64,000 nucleotides of DNA from Chroococcidiopsis sp. TS-821 (GTDB lineage: Bacteria; Cyanobacteriota; Cyanobacteriia; Cyanobacteriales; Chroococcidiopsidaceae): positions 186,001 to 250,000 of the forward strand of contig NZ_MVDI01000004.1 of assembly GCF_002939305.1 (NCBI RefSeq), given 5' to 3'. Of the stretch, positions 1 through 9,774 are shown one piece after another. The notes under the pieces are model-generated. The model ran no database searches. It was given only the letters and a program-made list of their open reading frames with translations, and had not been told where the DNA came from. Made by a program: the position numbers and the translations under genes. How positions within the stretch are numbered: position 1 is the first letter of the stretch; each line of letters begins with the position of its first letter.

Positions 1-2861
1 TTAAACAATCAGGTTTTACGTGTGCCACATTGTCTACGCTGTTTGAAATTGCGAAAGGTCCTCAAGGTTTAGAAGTCGCGGTGAGAAATTTGTGCGCTCA
101 GGCAGCAGCAGCGGTAAAAGACGGCAATACAATTCTGATCTTGAGCGATCGCACCCATCCCCTCTCGGAAGAGTTTAGCTATATTCCACCTCTACTCGCC
201 GTTGGTGCCGTTCACCATCACCTAATTCGGGAAGGACTGCGGATGAAAGCTTCGTTGGTGGTAGATACCGCGCAGTGCTGGAGTACGCATCATTTCGCGT
301 GCTTGATTGGTTATGGTGCTAGCGCCGTGTGTCCGTATCTTGCCTTAGAAACGGTACAAAGTTGGTGGTCCGATCCGAAAACACAGCAGTTTATGGAACG
401 CGGAAAAATCGCCGCGATTACGCTCGATCAAGCGCTCAACAACTATCGCAAGGCAGTAGAAGCGGGCATTCTCAAGATTCTCTCAAAGATGGGAATTTCC
501 TTACTCACAAGTTACCAAGGAGCGCAAATTTTTGAAGCAATTGGCATTGCGCAGGACTTGTTAGAACTTGGATTCCGCGGGACAACTTCGCGCTTGGGAG
601 GGTTGAGTACTTGCGAATTAGCACAAGAAGTTTTGTCGTTCCATCAACGTGCTTTCCCCGAATTAACCGTTAAAAAGTTAGAAAACTTTGGGTTTATTCA
701 GTATCGCCCTGGCGGTGAGTATCACATGAATAGCCCAGAATTGGCAAAAGCACTGCATAAAGCGATCGCCGATCGAAACAATTACGACCACTACGAAGTT
801 TATCGCCAACTATTAGAACACCGACCAGTAACTGCGCTGCGCGATTTACTCGACTTTAATTCAGACCGCGCGCCCATTGCTAAAGAGGAAGTCGAACCGA
901 TTACCGAAATTGTCAAGCGCTTTTGTACTGGTGGCATGTCCTTAGGGGCGCTATCGCGCGAAGCCCATGAAACACTGGCGATCGCGATGAACCGCATTGG
1001 TGGTAAATCAAATTCGGGCGAAGGTGGTGAAGATCCAATCCGCTACCAAGTCCTCAATGATGTCGATGCGCAAGGACATTCGCCGTTGCTACCGCATTTG
1101 AAAGGTTTGAAAAATGGCGATACGGCATCTTCAGCAATCAAGCAAGTTGCTTCAGGACGTTTTGGCGTCACGCCTGAATACTTGATGAACGCCAAGCAAA
1201 TTGAAATCAAAATTGCGCAGGGCGCTAAACCAGGCGAAGGCGGACAACTACCAGGAAAAAAAGTCAGCCCCTATATTGCCATGCTGCGGCGATCTAAACC
1301 AGGAGTGACACTCATTTCGCCACCGCCACATCATGATATTTACTCGATCGAAGACTTAGCGCAGTTAATTTTTGACTTGCATCAAATTAATCCAAAAGCC
1401 CAAGTATCGGTGAAGTTAGTCGCCGAAGTGGGTATCGGGACAGTTGCTGCGGGTGTTGCCAAGGCAAATGCGGATATTATTCAAATTTCAGGACACGATG
1501 GCGGAACAGGTGCATCGCCACTATCTTCAATTAAGCACGCGGGTGGACCTTGGGAATTGGGATTAACCGAAGTGCACCGCGTGTTGATGGACAATAAATT
1601 ACGCGATCGCGTCATCTTACGCGTTGATGGCGGCTTTAAGAGTGGCTGGGATGTCCTTATGGGTGCGCTTATGGGTGCAGAAGAGTTTGGCTTCGGCTCG
1701 ATCGCGATGATTGCCGAAGGCTGCATTATGGCGCGCATTTGTCACACAAACAATTGCCCTGTGGGAGTTGCGAGCCAAAAAGAAGAACTGCGACAGCGCT
1801 TTCCTGGTATGGCAGAACACGTCGTCAATTTCTTTTACTTTATTGCAGAGGAAGTCCGCGGACTCTTAGCAAAACTCGGCTATCGCTCGCTAAGTGAAAT
1901 TGTCGGGCGTGCTGATTTGCTCAAACTGCGCGAAGGCGTGCGACTGACAAAAACACAAGCACTCAACCTCGATTGCATCATGCAGTTGCCTGATACGCGA
2001 GAAGATCGCGCGTGGCTCAATCATGAAACGGTTCACAGTAATGGTCCTGTGCTCGATGACGAATTACTTGCCGATCCAGATATTCAAGCGGCGATTCGCA
2101 ATCAATCTAGCGTTACCAAAGATCTCACAATTGTTAATACAGATCGAACAGTAGGCGCGAGACTGGCAGGAGCGATCGCATCTCAATACGGTAATACTGG
2201 CTTTGAAGGACAAATCAATCTCAACTTCAAAGGTAGCGTCGGACAAAGCTTTGGTGCATTTAACTTGCCAGGTATGATCTTAACGCTCGAAGGCGAAGCA
2301 AACGATTACGTTGGCAAAGGAATGCATGGGGGAGAGATTATTATCAAACCTCCAGCAGCTGCAACGTATGCACCTGAGGATAATGTAATTGTGGGTAATA
2401 CCTGTTTATACGGTGCTACAGGCGGTATGCTGTTTGCGAACGGTATTGCTGGCGAGCGCTTTGCAGTACGTAACTCGAAAGGAACCGCCGTGATTGAGGG
2501 TGCAGGCGATCACTGCTGTGAATATATGACGGGTGGCGCGATCGTTGTTTTAGGTAAGGTTGGTAGAAACGTGGGCGCTGGTATGACTGGCGGTTTAGCG
2601 TACTTCCTTGATGAAGAAGGTAACTTCCCTGCTTTGGTCAACCCTGAAATTGTTAAACTGCAACGAGTGAGTAGCCCTGCTGGTGAGAAACAATTGAAAG
2701 AGTTGATTGTAGCCCACGCACAACGCACAAATTCACCAAAGGCGAAACGAATTCTAGAAAATTGGTCAGAGTACTTACCGCAGTTTTGGCAAGTTGTACC
2801 ACCATCGGAAGCAGAGAGTCCAGAAGCTGCTGTACAGAAAGAGTTGAGTTCTGTGCAGTAA
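1..2861 (+). CDS. glsF: Ferredoxin-dependent glutamate synthase, C-terminal part (5' end outside window)
   Basis: The frame is open to the left edge (first whole codon at base 3), so this is the last ~953 residues of a protein normally about 1,530 long. The enzyme makes two glutamates from glutamine and 2-oxoglutarate and is the main ammonium-assimilation step. The N-terminal glutamine amidotransferase domain is missing from the window. Present are the central domain, the FMN-binding barrel ([12 protein letters not shown]), the 3Fe-4S cysteines in C-x5-C-x4-C spacing (bases 1722-1757) and the C-terminal Gly-rich beta-helix domain from about 2150. The barrel text ([20 protein letters not shown], then [15 protein letters not shown]) follows the ferredoxin type rather than NADPH-type GltB, as I remember those families. 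It converges on the wzc-type gene and is unrelated to the polysaccharide genes. Confidence 0.93.
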   Translation, partial: KQSGFTCATLSTLFEIAKGPQGLEVAVRNLCAQAAAAVKDGNTILILSDRTHPLSEEFSYIPPLLAVGAVHHHLIREGLRMKASLVVDTAQCWSTHHFACLIGYGASAVCPYLALETVQSWWSDPKTQQFMERGKIAAITLDQALNNYRKAVEAGILKILSKMGISLLTSYQGAQIFEAIGIAQDLLELGFRGTTSRLGGLSTCELAQEVLSFHQRAFPELTVKKLENFGFIQYRPGGEYHMNSPELAKALHKAIADRNNYDHYEVYRQLLEHRPVTALRDLLDFNSDRAPIAKEEVEPITEIVKRFCTGGMSLGALSREAHETLAIAMNRIGGKSNSGEGGEDPIRYQVLNDVDAQGHSPLLPHLKGLKNGDTASSAIKQVASGRFGVTPEYLMNAKQIEIKIAQGAKPGEGGQLPGKKVSPYIAMLRRSKPGVTLISPPPHHDIYSIEDLAQLIFDLHQINPKAQVSVKLVAEVGIGTVAAGVAKANADIIQISGHDGGTGASPLSSIKHAGGPWELGLTEVHRVLMDNKLRDRVILRVDGGFKSGWDVLMGALMGAEEFGFGSIAMIAEGCIMARICHTNNCPVGVASQKEELRQRFPGMAEHVVNFFYFIAEEVRGLLAKLGYRSLSEIVGRADLLKLREGVRLTKTQALNLDCIMQLPDTREDRAWLNHETVHSNGPVLDDELLADPDIQAAIRNQSSVTKDLTIVNTDRTVGARLAGAIASQYGNTGFEGQINLNFKGSVGQSFGAFNLPGMILTLEGEANDYVGKGMHGGEIIIKPPAAATYAPEDNVIVGNTCLYGATGGMLFANGIAGERFAVRNSKGTAVIEGAGDHCCEYMTGGAIVVLGKVGRNVGAGMTGGLAYFLDEEGNFPALVNPEIVKLQRVSSPAGEKQLKELIVAHAQRTNSPKAKRILENWSEYLPQFWQVVPPSEAESPEAAVQKELSSVQ

Positions 2862-2867
2862 TTTAAA

Positions 2868-2966
2868 GCAGAGGTGCAGAGGTGCAGAGGAGAAGGAGAG
2901 ATAGTGTTTGTTTTCATAACTCATCACTCACCTCTTACCATTCACCCCTCACCACTCACCCCTCTT
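2868..2966. repeat. Short low-complexity repeats in convergent spacer
   Basis: Between the glutamate synthase stop and the wzc stop lies an 8-base unit GCAGAGGT repeated almost three times (2868-2890). A pyrimidine-rich run of imperfect CACTCACC/CACCCCTC units follows (2921-2964). Such short tandem units are common in cyanobacterial spacers. No T-run terminator is evident for either convergent gene. Confidence 0.5.
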
Positions 2967-5220
2967 ATGTATTTTGAACTTGAGGCTTGTAGTAGTAGTA
3001 ATTGTACGGTGCGAATTCATAGTTTTTGACACCATTACCTACTGTACCCAAGATGGTTGCAGGCGACATTTTTAAGCGGTCTAAAGCTTGGGCGAGGAGC
3101 GAGCGATCCGTTTTACCCATGCGCACGACTAAAACAATTCCTGCGGTGTAGGGAGCAAGAAGGCTACTATCCGCAAGTCCTAACATCGGTGGCGTATCGT
3201 AGATGACTAGGTCAAAGCTTTGTCGCAGTTGCGCCATGATTTGCTGCATCTTTTTGGAAGAAAGCAGCTTGACAGGATCGGGAGGAATAGGACCTGAAGT
3301 GAGGACATAAAGATTTTCCCACAAAGGCGATCGCTGAATGGCATCGTCTACAGGTAAGCTGGTTGTAATGACGTTACTTAGCCCTGCTTCGTTGGGTAAA
3401 TTGAGTTTGTTATGCACCTGAGGGAGCCGCAGATCGGCGTCAACAAGTAGAACGCGCTGTCCCATCGCCGCCGCCGCTTGTGCGAGGTGCATAGCTATCG
3501 TTGATTTACCATCAGCATGGGATGCGGAACTAATAACTAAGGAATGAATGGGTGTATCAGAACCTAAAAAGTTGATGTTTGTGTGTAACGAGCGAAACGC
3601 TTCTAAGAAGGGGAAATAGCTCTCACTTTGGGTATTGCTGAAACTATCAAGCAGCAGTTGAATACCTTCTGATTTTTTAACAACTTCAATCTCAGCTGCT
3701 GGTGTTGCGGGTGGTAGGGATTTACGGAAGGGAATTGTCCCAAGGAGTGGCAGTTTCGTGATTTCTTTGAGATCGTCAGGTGAATGAAAGACATTATCTA
3801 ATCGTTCGGCTAACAACGCCGCGCCCATTCCTGCTAAGAGACCAGCGACGATCCCTAAAATAAGATTGCGCTTGATATTGGGTGAGATGGGATCTTCTTG
3901 AGTAAGTTGAGGAGCTGCGATCGTTTGCCAAGGAATCTCCTTTTGAGCTGTTTCAATTTGCAGGGATTCGCGTTTTTCTAAAAAGCGGTTCAAACTTTCG
4001 GTAGCAATTTTCAATTCGCGTTGCAAATCTGCATATTGTCGTGCCAAAGTAGGCAATTGTTGAATTTGTCGATTAAGACTCTCCTCAGCTTGGGCAATTT
4101 TGGCTGCACGAACTTCTAAACCGGAAATTTGATTAGATACCTCAACTAATGTGTTGCTTAAAACTCGTTGAGCTTCTTGGCGCAGTACTGGTAACAAATT
4201 TTCACGTTTTTGGCGCAAGGTTAGCAAGATCGGGCTATCTTCTTGAAAGCGAGTTGATTCAGCAGCAATTTGACCGTCAATATCGCGTAATTGTGCAACT
4301 AGCTTTTGATATACACTAGAGGTATTTAAGGCTTGCGATGCTTCAGATTGATCTTGTAGGTTAGGATTGAGAATGACAGTTTCGGCAAGTTGAGCACCTG
4401 CTTTACCTCGTAGTGCTGCATACAAAGCACGAGTTTCGGCTAAAGTTTTTTGTGTTTCGAGCCGCTGTAGTTTGATCGCGCTAACTTGCTGAGATAATTG
4501 TTCGGCTTTAACTTCGGGATCGATAAAATTGTATTCTTGACGAAATTGCTGTAACTCTTTTTGTAAAGTATTCACGCGCGCTTGTAACTGCGGCATTTGC
4601 TCGTCAACAAACTGAATACCTTGACGCAAATTTGTTTGCCGTTCTTCCAAGCTATATTTGAGAAATCCAACGGCGAGTTGCTGCAAAATGAACTGAATTT
4701 TTTCAGGGTCAGAATCTTGATAGCGAATATCTAAAATTTTAGTTTCTTGAAAGCGGCGAATACTTAGGTTGTCGAGCAAAGAAGTATAATTAGTGTCAGG
4801 ATAACGCCTTGCAATTTCTTGAAGAATGGGAGCCATTAATTCAGGGCTGCGTAATACTTGAATCTGCGTATCGTAATCTAAACCCTCTCGCTGCATTTGG
4901 GCGCTAACGCCAGGAATTTGGGTTAATCCTTCAAGTGGGCGTTCCGCGGTTACAGATTCGACAAGAAGTTGAAACCCACCTTCATACTTAGGTTGGCGGG
5001 TGAAAGTCCAAAAAGCAACGCTCGCCGAGAGTGCGATCGCCACACTTCCTAAAACCAGTGCGCGACGGCGAATTAATGCAAGAAGTTGGCGAAGATCCCA
5101 CTCATCTGTTGTTGTATCAGGAATTGGTAAAGGAGTATTAATAACAGGTAGCAAAGGTTGGGGGTACTTACCATTGCCGTTTTTTTCAAAAAGTAGTTGA
5201 TTTTTTATTTGCTCTTCCAT
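2965..5220 (-). CDS. wzc: Wzc-type polysaccharide co-polymerase fused to BY-kinase
   Basis: This 751-residue inner-membrane protein would set chain length and regulate export of a surface polysaccharide. TM1 lies at about residues 54-74, followed by a long periplasmic coiled-coil Wzz domain rich in Gln and Leu. TM2 is at about 447-470. A cytoplasmic bacterial tyrosine kinase follows, with Walker A SASHADGKST (~567), Walker A' LLVDAD (~592) and Walker B VIYDTPP (~672). The C-terminus carries a tyrosine cluster (NYYYYK plus two more Tyr), the usual autophosphorylation tail. AGAGGAA seven bases before the ATG supports the start. A second Wzc-like gene lies at 39410-41593 with a much poorer Tyr tail. 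Confidence 0.92.
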   Translation of the reverse strand: MEEQIKNQLLFEKNGNGKYPQPLLPVINTPLPIPDTTTDEWDLRQLLALIRRRALVLGSVAIALSASVAFWTFTRQPKYEGGFQLLVESVTAERPLEGLTQIPGVSAQMQREGLDYDTQIQVLRSPELMAPILQEIARRYPDTNYTSLLDNLSIRRFQETKILDIRYQDSDPEKIQFILQQLAVGFLKYSLEERQTNLRQGIQFVDEQMPQLQARVNTLQKELQQFRQEYNFIDPEVKAEQLSQQVSAIKLQRLETQKTLAETRALYAALRGKAGAQLAETVILNPNLQDQSEASQALNTSSVYQKLVAQLRDIDGQIAAESTRFQEDSPILLTLRQKRENLLPVLRQEAQRVLSNTLVEVSNQISGLEVRAAKIAQAEESLNRQIQQLPTLARQYADLQRELKIATESLNRFLEKRESLQIETAQKEIPWQTIAAPQLTQEDPISPNIKRNLILGIVAGLLAGMGAALLAERLDNVFHSPDDLKEITKLPLLGTIPFRKSLPPATPAAEIEVVKKSEGIQLLLDSFSNTQSESYFPFLEAFRSLHTNINFLGSDTPIHSLVISSASHADGKSTIAMHLAQAAAAMGQRVLLVDADLRLPQVHNKLNLPNEAGLSNVITTSLPVDDAIQRSPLWENLYVLTSGPIPPDPVKLLSSKKMQQIMAQLRQSFDLVIYDTPPMLGLADSSLLAPYTAGIVLVVRMGKTDRSLLAQALDRLKMSPATILGTVGNGVKNYEFAPYNYYYYKPQVQNT

Positions 5221-5458
5221 AAAGAATTCCTCTCACTGACTTCTAATATGAGAATTGCTAATAAATAATAGTTATTTAAGTAAATAGGTGAAAACGTTAT
5301 AATTTAGAGGTTGAGAATTAGGAGTATTGAGGGATTAGCTAGTAGCTATTTCATGTTTTTTCTATGATTAAATACTCAACACCGAAAGAAGTTCTCACTT
5401 ATCTACAAAGACAAAACAATCACGTATTAACAATTCACGTATAATTGCAACTTGGTAA

Positions 5459-6802
5459 CTAAACTAGTTTGCTTTTTGCTTCTTTTGTACTGCTTTGTTT
5501 ATGCACCACATTACTCAAGACTTTTGAGTACTGTTGGGCAATAATCTCTGGGGTAAAATTGGATTGAAGATAACGCCTACCTGCATCGCCCATTTGTTCT
5601 GCTAAGTAGCGATCGCCTGCAAGACGCCGAATAAAAGAGACTAAACCATTTACGTCACCGTTACTAAAAGCTGCACCACAATTGGCTTCTGATAGTAGCG
5701 ATCGCAAGTAAGAGTTAGATTCGCAAATTGCAGCAACAGGACGTCCAGCAGCTAAAATACCATACAATTTGCTTGGCGCCACAATTCCTTCCATGCCAGG
5801 GCTAATGCTGACTAACGATAAATCGCATGCTGTTAGGGAATAAGGAAGATCTTGTTTATCTTGATACGGTAAAAACTGGCAATTTGTTAACCCTAATTTT
5901 TTCACTTTTTCGATACAAAGTTGTCGCTTAGCGCCACCACCAATAAAAACAAATTGAATTGAATCATTTTGTAGTTGCCACGCTGCTTCTAGGATGGTAT
6001 CCATTTCATGGCAACGTCCCATATTGCCTGAGTACAAAACAGTGAATTTTTTCACTAAATCATACTTGAGCGCAAACCAATTTTTCTGTTTAGCTATAGG
6101 AAATATCCAATTAGGGTTAGCCCAGTTATGAATGATAGAAATTTTGTCACCAACTTCAGGGCATTTGGTCTGTACTCGGTTCTTCATTGTTGAACTTAGT
6201 ACAATGATGCCATCTGCTTTTTTCCAAACTTGTTTATTAATCCAATCCCAAGCTTTAACGATCCAATTTTTAGAGGAAACTAATTTAAGCTCTACTGCAA
6301 CGTCAGGATATAAATCATACAATAAACAAATGTATGGAGTACCAAAAAAGAGCTTAGCGATATAACCGACGATTGGTAGGAAAGGTGGTGCGCTGGTTAA
6401 TAGTAAGATATCTTTTTTGCGCGAATTCTTAAATACATGAAGTACGCAACGTAGAAAAAATAAAAGTCCGTTGATAGCTTTACCGCGAATTCTTGCAGGG
6501 CAAAGGCGAGATGTGCGCGATCGCTGTACTGAAACTCGGTTGAACTTCTCTTTCGCTGGAGCAGATTCTTTCCGAAAAGCATACCCAGGTTGCCCAGTGA
6601 AAACTTGTACGTGAATCCCAAGACGTCCTAATTGAATCGCAAGCTCTTCAATAAGTTGCCCTGTTGCTGCATAATCGGGAGGATAAAACTGCGTGAAGAT
6701 AGATAAGTTAAAAGATTGTTGTAGTTCTGATGTCTTTTCATTACTAGGCTGTAATAGTTTTAAATTTTCTAGATTTAAACCCGGTGCATATTGTTCTATC
6801 AT
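5459..6802 (-). CDS. Glycosyltransferase family 4 (WbuB-like)
   Basis: The protein (447 aa from the ATG at 6802) has the GT-B fold of WbuB-like enzymes. An N-terminal FTQFYPPDYAATGQ loop comes first, a hydrophobic stretch at about 120-165 suggests membrane association, and the C-terminal nucleotide-sugar part contains LYSGNMG and APSKLYGILAAGRPVAA. It probably adds a sugar to a lipid-linked oligosaccharide at the cytoplasmic face. A TTG eight codons upstream (6826) is in frame. Neither start has a clear ribosome-binding site, so the ATG was preferred. The sugar specificity cannot be read from sequence. It follows the next gene upstream on the same strand after a 386 bp gap. Confidence 0.85.
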   Translation of the reverse strand: MIEQYAPGLNLENLKLLQPSNEKTSELQQSFNLSIFTQFYPPDYAATGQLIEELAIQLGRLGIHVQVFTGQPGYAFRKESAPAKEKFNRVSVQRSRTSRLCPARIRGKAINGLLFFLRCVLHVFKNSRKKDILLLTSAPPFLPIVGYIAKLFFGTPYICLLYDLYPDVAVELKLVSSKNWIVKAWDWINKQVWKKADGIIVLSSTMKNRVQTKCPEVGDKISIIHNWANPNWIFPIAKQKNWFALKYDLVKKFTVLYSGNMGRCHEMDTILEAAWQLQNDSIQFVFIGGGAKRQLCIEKVKKLGLTNCQFLPYQDKQDLPYSLTACDLSLVSISPGMEGIVAPSKLYGILAAGRPVAAICESNSYLRSLLSEANCGAAFSNGDVNGLVSFIRRLAGDRYLAEQMGDAGRRYLQSNFTPEIIAQQYSKVLSNVVHKQSSTKEAKSKLV

Positions 6803-7188
6803 TGGCTGTACCAATTTGATGAGCAACTAAAAAAAAAGCAATCTGAAAATGCGGCAGCTTAACACTAAACTGCTTGTTATTTAAATTACAATGGCTTAAT
6901 AAAGATTGCAGTTCACAAGCAATTTAACCCTCTATTTAGGATTATTCCATCGGAAACTTTACTGAAAATTCTCTAAAACGTCAAAAATTCTTTATTTCCT
7001 TTGCGTAAATTTACGGGATTGCAGTTAAGTATTTCTACGAGGTGAAACGTAGTAGTTAAAATTATGCTGTGTTCAGTAGAGTAGATGCTTAAGTAAAGGA
7101 GCTCTTAAATGTTTTATTTATAAATAAAAGTTGAATTGATTGGGTGTTCAAAATTGATTGAAATAGGATATTCAATCGACAAAAATAT
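6803..7188. other. Spacer between two minus-strand genes
   Basis: About 385 bases, AT-rich, with no credible coding frame. It should hold the promoter of the downstream glycosyltransferase. The only structure seen is a perfect 12-base palindrome CGTAAATTTACG at 7004-7015, a possible operator but unproven. Confidence 0.4.
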
Positions 7189-7785
7189 TTACTGATGTTT
7201 GAAATGAATTTTTGGTAAATCGTGCAGATTACTCGTATAAGCTTCTGAAATAATTCGCTGCTTGATTGGTTGTGCAGGGTTTCCTGCATAGATTGTCATC
7301 GGTTCGAGCGATCGCCCTGTGACACTACCGAGGGCTAGCACCGCGCCTTTACCGATAGTAACTCCAGGTCCAACAACAGCACGAGCAGCGATCCAGCTAC
7401 CTTCAGCAATGTAAATTGCAGCGGGGATCAGTTTAAAATGAGGATCGCGCCAGTCGTGATTGCCGGTGCAGAGATAGACGTCTTGCGAGATGCAAACATG
7501 ACTTTCTATGGTAATTGGTGCAACATTATCAAGCCAGGCGTTTTCGCCAATCCACGTGTAGTCACCTACAGTTAATCGCCAAGGAAACTTGACTCGTACT
7601 CCTGGTTTGATGCGGACTTGTTGACCAACTTTGCCACCAAAAAGGCGTAGTAATGAGACTTTGAATGCTGAAACTGGTAACCAGTGAGCGCGGAATAATG
7701 GTTCTCCAAGAAAATACCACAGAAGTTGTTTCCACAGTGGAGCACCAGGGGTATAGTTACCGAGAGTGTATTGATCGAGACGCAT
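7189..7785 (-). CDS. WcaF-like sugar O-acetyltransferase
   Basis: This 198-residue left-handed beta-helix (hexapeptide repeat) acetyltransferase resembles WcaF of colanic acid synthesis. The N-terminal WcaF signature (LDQY... PLWKQLLWY) comes first, then an amphipathic stretch, then hexapeptide repeats. The catalytic histidine lies in CTGNHDW and the family ending is YAGNPAQPIKQR. It would transfer acetyl from acetyl-CoA to a sugar hydroxyl of the repeat unit. A paralogue with the same architecture (CTGTHDF) sits at 57876-58445 in the other block. The start is the first ATG and no ribosome-binding site is apparent. Confidence 0.87.
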   Translation of the reverse strand: MRLDQYTLGNYTPGAPLWKQLLWYFLGEPLFRAHWLPVSAFKVSLLRLFGGKVGQQVRIKPGVRVKFPWRLTVGDYTWIGENAWLDNVAPITIESHVCISQDVYLCTGNHDWRDPHFKLIPAAIYIAEGSWIAARAVVGPGVTIGKGAVLALGSVTGRSLEPMTIYAGNPAQPIKQRIISEAYTSNLHDLPKIHFKHQ

Positions 7786-8095
7786 ATTAATGAATAACTG
7801 ATTTAAACTCAGCTGGAAGAAGTCATTCTTTACCTGCTTATTCTTCCCGCAGTTTGAAGGAGATGAGCAGATATTCGTTGTATTTACAAGATGAACAAGA
7901 CAAGTTTTACTTTTATTCAGTCAGCAACACAAGTTGCAGCTTATGAAATCAAGAGCGCGGTAGTCATTTAGGTGCTGGAATTGGCTTCGAGTCTGGCGTA
8001 AGTGTAGTTGATTTGTCAAATATGCTGAGAGTCAATCTGTTTAACAGAAGTCACGGCTCGGAGGTTGGGGGTCAGGGGTAACAGCCCTGTCTATG
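7786..8095. other. Spacer without recognised gene
   Basis: About 310 bases. It contains only short broken frames on both strands. A weak 5-bp hairpin (CAGGG/CCCTG, 8073-8089) lies just past the DUF218 stop and has no T-run, so I do not call it a terminator. Confidence 0.4.
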
Positions 8096-8665
8096 CTACC
8101 GTGAATGAAAACTCGCGCCAGTACGTCGCGTAAAAAGCCATAATAAAGCACGGGTACTATCACGGAGAATGCGCAATTGCGATTCAGGGGGATGGTTGGA
8201 GGGAATGGGAACTGGAGTGAAAGTGATACCTTGACTTCCAAAAACAATAGTAGCGATCGCTGTGGCGCGGGACATATGAAAGTCGGAGGTGATGAGATAA
8301 ACGTGTCGTATATGGCGTTGTTGGAATTCGTCAACGAGTGAGGTAAAGTTGGTGACAGTATCGACAGCGCGACGATCGATGTGGATGCGCGTGGGAGAAA
8401 TTCCTGCTTGTTGAAAGATTTTACACGCTTGCTGGGTGGGAATACCAGAAGATACCCAAATGTCGAGTTGTGGATAAAGTTGTGCAAATTGAGCAGTGAA
8501 TGTTTCGCGCTCTGCACCGCCACCGAGGGTAAGAATAGCTTGAGGTTGGGGTGCTTGATAGTGCGCGATCGCAAGTCTTAGTGGAATAATCCCCAATAGA
8601 ATGATGAGCAAGGAGGCGATCGCCAAAGTGACAAAGCGGTATTTATGCTGAGGAGGAAACTTCAT
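8096..8665 (-). CDS. YdcF/ElyC-like DUF218 envelope protein
   Basis: The 189-residue protein has one N-terminal membrane anchor (about residues 10-32) and a DUF218 domain. The family hallmarks are LTLGGG near residue 45, WVSSGIPT near 70, the Thr/Asn region VDTVTNF and YLITSDFHMSRA near 125. DUF218 proteins such as E. coli ElyC/SanA act on envelope assembly, and some have been linked to undecaprenyl-carrier use. The exact reaction is not known. Location beside polysaccharide genes fits an envelope role. It lies 29 bases past the end of the next gene upstream, so the two may be co-transcribed. Confidence 0.8.
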   Translation of the reverse strand: MKFPPQHKYRFVTLAIASLLIILLGIIPLRLAIAHYQAPQPQAILTLGGGAERETFTAQFAQLYPQLDIWVSSGIPTQQACKIFQQAGISPTRIHIDRRAVDTVTNFTSLVDEFQQRHIRHVYLITSDFHMSRATAIATIVFGSQGITFTPVPIPSNHPPESQLRILRDSTRALLWLFTRRTGASFHSR

Positions 8666-8694
8666 CGATAGCTCGTCACTCGTTCAAGACAACT

Positions 8695-9615
8695 TCAGTT
8701 ACTGCTTGAGTGCTGCTCTAACCAACTGATTAAGTTAGTAATTTCAGTAAAGTCTAGTAGAGCCTCGCCTAACTCTTCTAATTGCGAAAGTGACAGTTGC
8801 TGGATTTGTGTTTGTAATTGTGAATCGACTGCACCAATTCGGCGGTTGAGTAGCCGTAGAATGAGCGATTGAGCTTCTTCTTGTCTACCTTGTTCGATAC
8901 CTTGTTCCATCCAACTAGTGACAATTTCCATAACTTCCTCCTGCTGAACTAATCCTAGTGTACTTAGTTGTGTTTGAAAGCGTTGTTCTTCTTGGGCGTT
9001 GAGGTGTAAGTAGCTATCGATAAATCCAGAAATCAGCTGCATTCTGGCTGGATCTAGACGTAAAGTTGCTAGCAAGCGCAGACATTCTAATTTTACTATT
9101 GGTCTGTCTTGTGGTTGAATCTGCATCTTCGCCATCAGTGCGGCGGCTACGGGGTTTTCATGTCGCAGATACTCACGCCAGTGCAGGCGATTAAGTTGAA
9201 TAACAGAGTAGTTGAATTCCAGGATTGTTTTGTCGGGGAAGGTGACTTGATGTGTTGTCGGTTCGCTGCGTTGTGGAGTGCTGTAGGAGAACAGTACTAT
9301 CGGATAAACAGGCAGGGCATATTTTTCGTACAGTCGTGCGAAATAGTGAAACATCCGTTTACTGAAATCAGTTGCGGGGTGTGATTGGTGTTCGCAGTGA
9401 ATTAGGAAGAATGTATCCTGTTCTCTAAACTTGGCTTTGGCAATGAGATCGACTTCGCGGCGATCGCCTGAGGTGACATCACTAAATAGTTCTTTGTCGA
9501 GGAAGGTAATGGAGTCGCGTTCGAGATAAGCGGTGACAGCGGGAAAGAATAGTTCAATAAATTCCCAGAAGAAGGTTGTCAGCAGTTCTTTGAAGAGGCG
9601 ATCGTGATCTATCAT
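8695..9615 (-). CDS. Rpn-family PD-(D/E)XK nuclease-like protein with DUF4351 tail
   Basis: The N-terminal domain starts MIDHDRLFKELL and carries REVDLIAKAKF followed by HCEHQS, the D...ExQ pattern of the Rpn (transposase_31-like) branch of the PD-(D/E)XK nuclease fold. The C-terminal ~60 residues (SLILRLLNRRIG ... LGEALLDF) look like the small helical DUF4351 domain common in cyanobacterial members. Rpn proteins of E. coli promote RecA-independent recombination. The cyanobacterial role is unknown. An in-frame ATG 12 codons upstream (9651) gives a longer form. I preferred 9615 because family members usually begin at MIDHDRLF. It is out of theme with the surrounding sugar genes. Confidence 0.82.
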   Translation of the reverse strand: MIDHDRLFKELLTTFFWEFIELFFPAVTAYLERDSITFLDKELFSDVTSGDRREVDLIAKAKFREQDTFFLIHCEHQSHPATDFSKRMFHYFARLYEKYALPVYPIVLFSYSTPQRSEPTTHQVTFPDKTILEFNYSVIQLNRLHWREYLRHENPVAAALMAKMQIQPQDRPIVKLECLRLLATLRLDPARMQLISGFIDSYLHLNAQEEQRFQTQLSTLGLVQQEEVMEIVTSWMEQGIEQGRQEEAQSLILRLLNRRIGAVDSQLQTQIQQLSLSQLEELGEALLDFTEITNLISWLEQHSSSN

Positions 9616-9774
9616 GCATGGGATGAGTTTTGGAGTGGATAGCCCAAGCATATATTATTGGTGCGATCGCGTGTCTCATCGAAATAATATTGAGCAATCC
9701 CAAACTGAAAGTAAGGGGTTGATGTCAAGCCTAAGCAAGAACTCTTAAACTTATGAGTAAAACAATTTATTTGT

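Noticed and set aside
2510-2917. Minus-strand open frame of 135 codons over the end of glutamate synthase
   Set aside because: It is the antisense shadow of a strongly conserved gene, and its start lies in the repeat spacer.
7865-8080. Short plus-strand peptide frames (for example ATGAACAAGACAAG onward)
   Set aside because: Broken by stops after 26 codons and not in frame with the downstream open stretch. No recognisable homology.
8073-8089. Small hairpin CAGGG/CCCTG past the DUF218 gene as terminator
   Set aside because: Only five base pairs and no T-run.
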